6,174 nucleotides of DNA, from assembly GCA_946541435.1 (NCBI GenBank), contig CAMNJK010000097.1, positions 1-6,174 of the forward strand, in the 5' to 3' direction. A program made the translations under genes and the position numbers. The stretch is from an uncultured Bacillota bacterium. GTDB lineage: Bacteria > Bacillota > Clostridia > Peptostreptococcales > Anaerovoracaceae. This document shows positions 1 to 4,655 of this stretch, piece after piece (the stretch's first letter is position 1; the number at the start of each line of letters is the position of its first letter). The notes below the pieces were generated by a model. It worked only from the letters and a program-made list of their open reading frames with translations. It did no database searches and was not told the origin of the DNA.

Positions 1-153
1 ATCGGAATCAACCTGCTGATGGGACAGCATGCATATGACTGGAGCCAGATGATGGCCATGAGTGTACTGGGCTCCGTTCCGGTACTGATCCTGTTCATCT
101 TCTTCCAGAAGTACTTCATCGCAGGAATGTCCTCCGGCGGCGTCAAGGGCTAA
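1..153 (+). CDS. Carbohydrate ABC transporter permease, C-terminal 50 residues (5' end outside window)
   Basis: The open frame from base 1 to the TAA at 151-153 encodes the end of a MalG-type (binding-protein-dependent transport) inner-membrane permease. One hydrophobic helix (about VLGSVPVLILFIFF) is followed by the typical family ending QKYFIAGMSSGGVKG. That ending is characteristic of the second permease of CUT1 sugar importers, which pairs with a MalF-type partner, an extracellular solute-binding protein and an ATPase. The cytoplasmic EAA loop that contacts the ATPase would lie upstream and is not visible. The downstream genes encode sugar kinases and aldolases, so this transporter probably imports the sugar they process. 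It is separated from them by a 272-base gap with its own promoter, so it ends an upstream transcription unit or is only partly co-transcribed. The family call is firm; the substrate is unknown. Confidence 0.88.
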   Translation: MGINLLMGQHAYDWSQMMAMSVLGSVPVLILFIFFQKYFIAGMSSGGVKG

Positions 154-192
154 GCCGGAAGATGCAAAGGCAGGCAATGTCACAGTCTTGAC

Positions 193-210
193 CAGCTTTT
201 GCAAAAACTG
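193..210. promoter_or_regulatory. Near-perfect 18-bp palindrome, candidate operator or activator site
   Basis: CAGCTTTTGCAAAAACTG is an inverted repeat with a perfect 10-bp core (TTTTGCAAAA, 197-206) and matching CAG/CTG ends. Only one of its nine symmetric pairs fails (196 with 207). Its centre lies about 65 bp upstream of the predicted transcription start, a typical position for a sugar-responsive regulator of the LacI, ROK or similar type. No regulator gene is in the window, so the partner is unknown. The site lacks the T tract of a terminator for the upstream permease gene. Confidence 0.45.
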
Positions 211-214
211 CCCG

Positions 215-237
215 GGTCTGCGTCAAAAGACTTGACC
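215..237. promoter_or_regulatory. Nested inverted repeat overlapping the -35 box, candidate operator
   Basis: The arrangement is GGTC (215-218), three bases, GTC (222-224), AAAA, GAC (229-231), two bases, GACC (234-237). Both arm pairs are inverted, although the spacing differs by one base between sides. The right arm lies inside the -35 hexamer TTGACC, so a protein bound here would block RNA polymerase. The symmetry is seen; the operator role is inference. Confidence 0.35.
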
Positions 238-260
238 ATCGGACAACACGGCAGTATAAT
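232..260 (+). promoter_or_regulatory. Near-consensus housekeeping (sigma-70/sigma-A) promoter for the aldolase-kinase cluster
   Basis: The -35 box TTGACC (232-237) matches consensus TTGACA at five of six positions. The -10 box TATAAT (255-260) is perfect, and the spacer is exactly 17 bp. Transcription should begin near 266-268, giving an untranslated leader of roughly 160 nt before the aldolase ATG at 426. An 11-bp inverted repeat (AGTAT, A, ATACT at 253-263) overlaps the -10 box and could be a further operator half or coincidence. Such a strong core promoter in front of catabolic genes would normally be held in check by a repressor or leader structure, and candidates for both are present nearby. 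Confidence 0.8.
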
Positions 261-274
261 ACTTTCGTTTATCA

Positions 275-317
275 GATACCCGGCCGCCGGGCCGTAAGGA
301 TCAGGCGTCCGGGTTTC
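275..317 (+). promoter_or_regulatory. Long leader hairpin with GUAA tetraloop, possible attenuator or 5' stabilising stem
   Basis: Just after the predicted start site, 275-283 (GATACCCGG) pairs with 309-317 (CCGGGTTTC) with one T-T mismatch. Beyond a C-T mismatch, 285-288 (CGCC) pairs with 304-307 (GGCG). The apical part can close on CC-GTAA-GG (292-299), a GNRA-type tetraloop. A competing short hairpin, CCCGG-CCG-CCGGG (279-291), uses the same bases and excludes the long form. Only a weak T run follows (TTTCATT), so termination would be inefficient at best. The pairing is read directly from the sequence; a regulatory role is inferred. It matches no riboswitch class I recognise. Confidence 0.5.
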
Positions 318-341
318 ATTATGTCGAGTCATAAACAGGCA

Positions 342-381
342 TCCGGTCCCCGGACTGCTTCGCTGAGCAGGCGGGAGCCGC
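342..381 (+). promoter_or_regulatory. Three consecutive short hairpins in the leader
   Basis: Three stem-loops follow one another almost without gaps: TCCGG-TCC-CCGGA (342-354), CTGCT-TCGCTG-AGCAG (355-370) and GCGG-GAG-CCGC (371-381). A single-stranded purine-rich stretch with the ribosome binding site comes after them. Together with the hairpin at 275-317 they make most of the leader structured. They could protect the mRNA 5' end, act as a regulatory leader, or bind a protein. No T-box, glmS-type or other known element is recognised. Confidence 0.4.
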
Positions 382-408
382 GTCGCCCTTTACTAAGTAG
401 AAGAAGAG

Positions 409-414
409 AAGGAG
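409..414 (+). promoter_or_regulatory. Ribosome binding site AAGGAG that fixes the first aldolase start
   Basis: AAGGAG sits 11 nt before the ATG at 426. That supports initiation there rather than at an in-frame ATG at 321, which has no Shine-Dalgarno sequence and would translate through the leader hairpins. ATGs at 432 and 438 are too far from this site (17 and 23 nt). Confidence 0.75.
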
Positions 415-425
415 AACAGAAGACT

Positions 426-1283
426 ATGTTAATGAACATGAAAGAACTGCTTGCAGTTGCCAACGAGAACAACTTCGCGGTACCCGCTTTCAACATCAGC
501 GATTACAGCATGTTTAACGGGATCATGGAAGCTTCCGAAGAGAAGAACGCGCCGGTGATCATCGCGATCCATCCGGACGAGCTGAGCCACATCAGCGATG
601 AGATGGTACAGGGCATCCGCGCCCGCATCCACAAATCCCCGGTACCGGCTGTTATCCATCTGGACCACGGCGGCAGCTTCGCGCAGGTCATCGAGGCGAT
701 CCAGGCCGGATTCACCTCTGTCATGATCGACGCTTCCACAAAGCCCTATGAAGAGAACATAGCCGTCTGCCAGAAGGTCGTTGAAGCTGCTCACGCTGTA
801 AACGTTTCCGTTGAAGGCGAGCTGGGAACCATCGGCAACATCGATTCCACAGAGACAGGCGCCAACGACATCCTTTATACAGATCCCCAGCAGGCGAAGG
901 ACTTCATCGAGAAGACCGGCATCGACTGCCTGGCCATCGCCATCGGCACCAGCCACGGCATCTATCCCAAGGACAAGAAGCCGGAACTGAGAATCGACGT
1001 TCTGGACGAGATCAAGAAGGTGGTCACCGCTCCGCTGGTCCTGCACGGCGGTTCCTCCAACAAGGACTCCGAGATCGCCAAATCCGTAGAGCACGGCGTC
1101 AACAAGATCAACATCTCCAGCGACATCAAGGCAGCTTACTACAAGAAGATGCGTGAGGTCCTGCAGGATGAAGGCCTGAGAGAGCCGAACCAGATCCAGC
1201 CGCCCTGCATGGCTGCCATGAAGGAAGTAGCTTATCAGAAGATCGAGCTGTTCCAGGCTGACGGAAAGGCTGCACTGTACTAA
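426..1283 (+). CDS. Class II (zinc-dependent) ketose-bisphosphate aldolase, first copy
   Basis: A 285-residue cytoplasmic enzyme of the fructose/tagatose-bisphosphate class II aldolase family (FbaA, GatY, KbaY, IolJ). It should reversibly cleave a ketose (bis)phosphate to dihydroxyacetone phosphate plus an aldehyde. Family motifs run in order: PAFN near 20-23; HLDHG at 78-82, giving the catalytic Asp80 and zinc ligand His81; SVMIDAS at 98-104; VEGELG at 129-134; GTSHG with zinc ligand His177; LHGGS with zinc ligand His207; and the phosphate-binding segment NISSD at 229-233. The length is normal for the GatY/KbaY-type branch. Two places depart from the usual pattern: HGGSS instead of HGGSG-x-P, and NISSD instead of N-x-x-T-D. 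Substrate preference may therefore differ from plain fructose 1,6-bisphosphate. It is the first gene after the strong promoter and structured leader. The family is certain; the substrate (fructose, tagatose or another ketose phosphate) is open. Confidence 0.9.
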   Translation: MLMNMKELLAVANENNFAVPAFNISDYSMFNGIMEASEEKNAPVIIAIHPDELSHISDEMVQGIRARIHKSPVPAVIHLDHGGSFAQVIEAIQAGFTSVMIDASTKPYEENIAVCQKVVEAAHAVNVSVEGELGTIGNIDSTETGANDILYTDPQQAKDFIEKTGIDCLAIAIGTSHGIYPKDKKPELRIDVLDEIKKVVTAPLVLHGGSSNKDSEIAKSVEHGVNKINISSDIKAAYYKKMREVLQDEGLREPNQIQPPCMAAMKEVAYQKIELFQADGKAALY

Positions 1284-1328
1284 GCTGAGCAAGATAAGAA
1301 TGCGCAGATGCGCGAACGTTTGAGTATG

Positions 1329-1383
1329 AAGAGATCCGCGCTGCGGGGCATACTGCAGTGCCGCGGACGCGGATCTTTTAAAA
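1329..1383 (+). terminator. Intrinsic terminator or attenuator-like hairpin between first aldolase and ADP-dependent kinase
   Basis: AGATCCGCG (1332-1340) pairs perfectly with CGCGGATCT (1368-1376). A GU pair and two A-T pairs extend this to a 12-bp base (1329-1340 with 1368-1379). The interior can continue with partial pairing (for example GGCA with TGCC) up to the loop near 1351-1358. The stem ends in TTTTAAAA, a short T run, so termination is likely partial. It lies 45 nt after the aldolase stop and about 30 nt before the kinase start. This suggests that the first aldolase is expressed more strongly than the genes after it, or that the stem is an mRNA processing or stabilising element. Confidence 0.5.
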
Positions 1384-1409
1384 GCGCTGAAACGCACAAG
1401 AGAGAAAAT

Positions 1410-2615
1410 ATGACAAGAAAAATCGCAATGGGCTTCCACACCTGCGTGGACTATGAACTGATCTGGAATACAGAAACAGTAGAAAAAGTGATCGAGGAAT
1501 TCGGGATCCGCGAGGATGAGCTGCGGCTGGAGATGGCCGTGCACACCGAGCGGGATGCATGGGTCTTCTGTCTGGCCCATCTCAGGGCCGGCGTCGGCGG
1601 CGAGATGGTACCGGACGAATCTCAGTATGTGCTGGATTTCGCCAATCGATTCGAATGCAATGTGACCCTGGGCGGAACTCCCACCCGGGCTGCCATCGTG
1701 CTGGACAAACTGGGCGTGGACACTGTACTGCAGACCAGCTGCTGGAACCCGCATGTGGAACGGCTCCTGCCGCCCCACATCACAGCCATTCCCGGCACAG
1801 AGGATGACGGCATGATCTATCCCCACGTGGTGCTGACCTGCGGAAAAGGCGTTCGCATCCACGCGGGCGACATCGACTTCGTTACGCCCCGGGAAAACCG
1901 TATGATGATCTCCCGGGACATCACCAGTCTGGACATGCCGATCCTGCCGGAGACCTTCGGCCCGGCCATCCAGGACGCGGACGCGTTCCTGCTGGGCTGC
2001 TTCAGCGAGATCCTGGACCGGAAGATCCTGGACCGCTGCATCAGGAAGACCCGGGAGCTGCTGGAACATCTTCCGGAGAAGGCAGTGGTCATGTACGAGG
2101 ACGGCTGCTACATCATGAAGCCGTTCCGGTATGCTGTCCATGAACACCTGCGTCCCTACATCGACGTGATCAGCATGAACGAGGACGAGATGCAGGAATA
2201 CATCGGGGAGAAGATCGATATCCTGGATGTGCGCGCGGTGACGGGCGCCATTCAGCGGGTCTATGAATCCATTGATATCCCCAATATCATCATCCATTCT
2301 GCCAAATGGGCGCTGGCGTACGGCGAGCAGCCCCAGCTTTTGCATGAGGCGCTGCGGGGCGGAGCCACCATGGCATCCACCCGGTTCCGCATCGGCGACG
2401 ATATCACACCGGAGAACTATGAGCAGACAACCCAGCTGCCGGACAGACAGGACAGCACCCTGTTCTGCAAAGCCATCCGGGAGGCCATGGGCGATCGGAT
2501 CTGCATCATTCCCAGCAAGGACATGACCTATGTGGAGCATCCCACGGTGGTGGGCCTGGGCGATTCCTTCGCGGGCGGCTGCCTGCCGGGACTCATCGGG
2601 CTCAAGGACAGATGA
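1410..2615 (+). CDS. ADP-dependent phosphofructokinase/glucokinase family sugar kinase
   Basis: A 401-residue protein with the ribokinase-like fold pattern of the ADP-dependent kinase family (ADP_PFK_GK). That family is best known from archaea, where it transfers phosphate from ADP to glucose or fructose 6-phosphate. Supporting segments, in order: GFHTCVD (8-14), matching the archaeal G-x-N-x-x-x-D substrate strand; GGTPTRAA (88-95), the GG sugar-binding turn; DAFLLGCF (about 191-198), matching the 'DLAILSG' strand; MYED (228-231) where archaeal enzymes have H-x-E; N-E-D-E (257-260), an NxxE metal motif; IIHSAKWALAYG around His296; and GLGDSFAGG (382-390) with Asp385 as probable catalytic base. 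It is shorter than the roughly 450-residue archaeal enzymes. The ATG at 1410 was chosen because an in-frame ATG at 1308 would translate the hairpin at 1329-1379 and yields an unrelated Arg/Ser-rich leader. The ribosome site is only a weak AAGAGAG. Lying between two aldolases, it probably makes their substrate. Cofactor and sugar are inferred, not shown. Confidence 0.8.
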   Translation: MTRKIAMGFHTCVDYELIWNTETVEKVIEEFGIREDELRLEMAVHTERDAWVFCLAHLRAGVGGEMVPDESQYVLDFANRFECNVTLGGTPTRAAIVLDKLGVDTVLQTSCWNPHVERLLPPHITAIPGTEDDGMIYPHVVLTCGKGVRIHAGDIDFVTPRENRMMISRDITSLDMPILPETFGPAIQDADAFLLGCFSEILDRKILDRCIRKTRELLEHLPEKAVVMYEDGCYIMKPFRYAVHEHLRPYIDVISMNEDEMQEYIGEKIDILDVRAVTGAIQRVYESIDIPNIIIHSAKWALAYGEQPQLLHEALRGGATMASTRFRIGDDITPENYEQTTQLPDRQDSTLFCKAIREAMGDRICIIPSKDMTYVEHPTVVGLGDSFAGGCLPGLIGLKDR

Positions 2616-2640
2616 GCAGTCGGAAAATAACGCATTAAAA

Positions 2641-2660
2641 CAAGGAACAAGGAAGAGAGT
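2641..2660 (+). promoter_or_regulatory. Doubled Shine-Dalgarno-like element (CAAGGAA twice) before the second aldolase
   Basis: CAAGGAA at 2641-2647 is repeated directly at 2648-2654. The second copy (AAGGAA) is 6 nt from the ATG at 2661, at normal spacing. The first is too far to act directly but could serve as a standby site. The 45-base gap to the preceding gene contains no terminator, so the two genes are almost surely co-transcribed. Confidence 0.5.
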
Positions 2661-3515
2661 ATGTTCGAGAAAACAGGAAATATCATCAAGCTTGCCAGAG
2701 AAAGCAACACTTCAGCCATCGCCTTCATCTGCATGGACTACGTGATGGCGCGGACCGTGGTTTACGCCGCGGAGGCGACGAATACACCGGCCATCGTCAT
2801 GCTTTATCCGGAGCATGTCACCATCCAGAAGACCACCGGATTCCGCAAGTACGCGGCCATGGTGGAAGAGCTGGCAAACGAGGTCAAGGTGCCCATCGGC
2901 CTGCACTGCGACCACGATTACACGTATGAAGCCATCATGCACACCATCGACTGCGGCTTCGGCTCCGTCATGATGGACGGTTCCATGAACGATCTGGACA
3001 CCAACATCATGCTGACCAAAAAGGTTGTGGACGAAGCCCACAAGAAGGGCGCCATCGTCGAGGGCGAGATCGGTCACGTGGGTGTGGCCAAGGATTCGGA
3101 TCAGAAGAATCAGGATCTGTTCACCAAGCCGGAGGCAGCGGAGAAGTTCTGCCGCGAGACGGGCGTTGACACCCTGGCGGTCTCCATCGGAAATGCCCAC
3201 GGCGAGTACAAGGAAACCCCGCATCTGGACATTGCCCGTCTGGAGGCGATCCGCAGCGCCACAGATGTACCTCTGGTACTGCACGGCGGCAGCGGCATTC
3301 CGGATGACCAGCTTCTGGTGGCCTTCTCCAAGGGCATCAACAAGTTCAATCTGGGCACCGAGTATCTGAAGCGCTATTTCGCGGCACTGACAGAGTTCAC
3401 CCAGGAGTACGCGGCGGATCCGGATCCGGTCAAGGTCATCAACATGCCGGAGTACGTACAGGGCAAACTGCAGCCCTACGTGGAAGACCGGCTGAAGACG
3501 CTGTGCCGTTTCTAA
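2661..3515 (+). CDS. Class II (zinc-dependent) ketose-bisphosphate aldolase, second divergent copy
   Basis: A 284-residue class II aldolase-family protein. Visible motifs: HCDHD at 82-86 with catalytic Asp84 and zinc ligand His85; FGSVMMDGS at 100-108; VEGEIG at 133-138; GNAHGEY with zinc ligand His180; LHGGSGIP at 207-214 with zinc ligand His208; and the phosphate-binding segment NLGTE at 230-234. All three zinc histidines and the catalytic Asp are kept, so it should be active. It differs clearly from the aldolase at 426-1283. The usual PAFN near the N-terminus is replaced by IAFICMD, the residue after HCDH is Asp rather than Gly, and the phosphate loops differ. The two look like old paralogues with distinct substrates, not a recent duplication. 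It lies 45 bases after the ADP-dependent kinase and 33 bases before the fructokinase, consistent with one operon. The exact substrate is unknown. Confidence 0.9.
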   Translation: MFEKTGNIIKLARESNTSAIAFICMDYVMARTVVYAAEATNTPAIVMLYPEHVTIQKTTGFRKYAAMVEELANEVKVPIGLHCDHDYTYEAIMHTIDCGFGSVMMDGSMNDLDTNIMLTKKVVDEAHKKGAIVEGEIGHVGVAKDSDQKNQDLFTKPEAAEKFCRETGVDTLAVSIGNAHGEYKETPHLDIARLEAIRSATDVPLVLHGGSGIPDDQLLVAFSKGINKFNLGTEYLKRYFAALTEFTQEYAADPDPVKVINMPEYVQGKLQPYVEDRLKTLCRF

Positions 3516-3539
3516 AAACAGGCCGTTCTTAAAAACAGG
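3506..3539 (+). repeat. 17-bp tandem duplication spanning the aldolase stop codon and the fructokinase Shine-Dalgarno
   Basis: CCGTTTCTAAAAACAGG (3506-3522) is followed immediately by CCGTTCTTAAAAACAGG (3523-3539), with 15 of 17 bases identical. The first copy contains the aldolase stop TAA (3513-3515). The second contributes the AGG of the AGGAG ribosome binding site (3537-3541), 7 nt before the fructokinase ATG. The duplication therefore built part of the intergenic spacer. Confidence 0.6.
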
Positions 3540-3548
3540 AGAATTCAA

Positions 3549-4583
3549 ATGACTCAGATCATGGCGCTGGGCGAGGTCCTGATCGACCTCACCCAGACAG
3601 GAACAGACGCGCAGGGGATCCCGCAGTTTGCGGCTTTCCCCGGAGGCGCGCCGGCAAACGTGGCGGTGGCGGCATCCCGGCTGGGAGCGCAGACCGCCTT
3701 TCTTGGCGTGGTGGGAGATGACAGCTACGGCCAGTATCTCCGCCGCACCCTGGAGAATGAAGACGTGGACGCCGCGGGACTTCTGACCACTGCGGAAAGC
3801 CCCACCACTCTGGCCATCGTCAGCGTGGACGAGACCGGCGAACGCAGCTTCGCCTTTTACCGCCAGACCGGGGCGGACACCCGGCTCTCATCGGCAGAGG
3901 CCATCCGGGTGGTGGACGAGATCCGGCCGCAGATTTTGCATTTCGGCTCTCTGTCTCTGACCACGGAGCCTTCCCGCACCGCGGCGCTGGAGGCGGTGGC
4001 CCATGCAAAGGCTGGCGGGGCCCTGATCTCTTATGATCCCAATTTCCGGCCGGCCCTCTGGTCTGACCCGGAGGAGGCGGTCCGGTGGATGAACGCGCCC
4101 CTGGACATGGTGGATGTGCTCAAGGTCTCCGATGAGGAGATGGTCATGATGACGGGAACCGAGGATCCGGAAGCGGGAACGCAGATCCTGGCGGACCATG
4201 GGATCCGGCTGGTGCTGGTGACCCTGGGAAGCAAAGGGGTCTTTTACCGCTGCAGCGGCTGCGCCTGCGAAGGAACAGAGGGCGGCTGCTCATGTGAAGG
4301 AACCGACGGCGGCTGCACCGGGACTGTGCCCGGGGTCAGGGTCACGGTCAGCGATACCAACGGGGCAGGGGACACCTTCCTGGGCGCCGTGCTGATGCAG
4401 CTGGCACAGCGCGGGGACCTGGATGAAAGTGCCGGGACCCTGGATCTCGCGAGCCTCACTCAGGCAGAGCTGGAGGACTTCCTGCGTTTTGCCAATCAGG
4501 CGGCAGCGAAGACCTGCTCCCGGCCGGGCGCCATTCCGGCCATGCCCACACGGGAGGAAGTCGAGGCGGAGCTGAACAGCTGA
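3549..4583 (+). CDS. PfkB-family sugar kinase, fructokinase-like, with cysteine-rich insert
   Basis: A 344-residue cytoplasmic carbohydrate kinase of the PfkB/ribokinase family, closest in pattern to bacterial fructokinases (ScrK-type), which make fructose 6-phosphate with ATP. Seen in order: MALGEVLIDL (5-14); the sugar-binding GGAPANVAVA (32-41); FYRQTGAD, a fructokinase-typical strand; DPNFRP (163-168); the GSKGVFYR strand ending at 234; and DTNGAGDTF (269-277) with catalytic Asp275 and the anion hole. The C-terminal part retains the fructokinase-like ending RPGAIPAMP. The oddity is an insert of about 24 residues at 235-258 with six cysteines (235, 238, 240, 247, 249, 256) built on a 9-residue repeat, placed in the variable loop before VPGVRVTVSDTNGAGD. 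Elsewhere there is only one other cysteine, near the C-terminus. An AGGAG sits 7 nt upstream of the ATG. Other sugars, such as a ketohexose other than fructose, remain possible. Confidence 0.86.
   Translation: MTQIMALGEVLIDLTQTGTDAQGIPQFAAFPGGAPANVAVAASRLGAQTAFLGVVGDDSYGQYLRRTLENEDVDAAGLLTTAESPTTLAIVSVDETGERSFAFYRQTGADTRLSSAEAIRVVDEIRPQILHFGSLSLTTEPSRTAALEAVAHAKAGGALISYDPNFRPALWSDPEEAVRWMNAPLDMVDVLKVSDEEMVMMTGTEDPEAGTQILADHGIRLVLVTLGSKGVFYRCSGCACEGTEGGCSCEGTDGGCTGTVPGVRVTVSDTNGAGDTFLGAVLMQLAQRGDLDESAGTLDLASLTQAELEDFLRFANQAAAKTCSRPGAIPAMPTREEVEAELNS
4257..4316 (+). repeat. 27-bp in-frame tandem repeat (two copies plus six bases) encoding G-C-x-C-E-G-T-E/D-G
   Basis: Unit 1 (4257-4283) and unit 2 (4284-4310) match at 22 of 27 bases. 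A third start, GGCTGC, follows at 4311-4316. The five differences are two silent changes (TGC/TGT, ACA/ACC), one conservative change (Glu to Asp), and two bases in one codon (Ala to Ser). Every Cys and Gly is kept. The repeat therefore encodes C-x-C motifs spaced nine residues apart inside the fructokinase. Confidence 0.8.
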
Positions 4584-4599
4584 AGGTGAGCGGAGACGA

Positions 4600-4615
4600 G
4601 CTGACGCGAGTCGGC
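4600..4615 (+). promoter_or_regulatory. Short hairpin with GCGA tetraloop upstream of rarA
   Basis: GCTGAC (4600-4605) pairs with GTCGGC (4610-4615) through six pairs including one G-U, closed by GCGA, a GNRA tetraloop. No T run follows, so it is not an intrinsic terminator. It may stabilise or separate the mRNA between the fructokinase and rarA reading frames. Confidence 0.35.
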
Positions 4616-4655
4616 AGATGATGTTAATGGGAAGAGGCAAGGCGGAGTTGAGACT

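Larger units (their letters stand above)
187..238 (+). repeat. Direct repeat CTTGACCA, two copies 44 bp apart
   Basis: CTTGACCA occurs at 187-194 and again at 231-238. The second copy contains the -35 hexamer of the promoter. The spacing of 44 bp is close to four helical turns, so both copies would lie on the same face of the DNA. This could be a paired regulator site or a relic of a duplicated -35 box. The first copy has no -10-like sequence 17 bp downstream, where the sequence is CCCGGG, so it is unlikely to be a second promoter. Confidence 0.35.

Noticed and set aside
188..216. Second promoter using TTGACC at 188-193
   Set aside because: The position for a -10 box reads CCCGGG, so the core is missing.
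321..425. N-terminal extension of the first aldolase from an ATG at 321
   Set aside because: The extra 35 residues are Arg/Ser-rich and unlike the family, the ATG has no ribosome site, and the region forms RNA hairpins. The AAGGAG at 409-414 supports the start at 426.
1308..1409. N-terminal extension of the ADP-dependent kinase from an ATG at 1308
   Set aside because: It would translate through the terminator-like stem at 1329-1379 and gives an unrelated basic peptide. The family sequence begins at MTRKIAMGF (1410).
429..2540. 703-codon open frame on the - strand opposite the first aldolase and the kinase
   Set aside because: It mirrors two clear + strand genes in GC-rich codons and has no recognisable domains. 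It is a shadow of their codon bias.
2712..3548. 278-codon open frame on the - strand opposite the second aldolase
   Set aside because: It is antisense to a clear enzyme gene and shows no family motifs or ribosome site.
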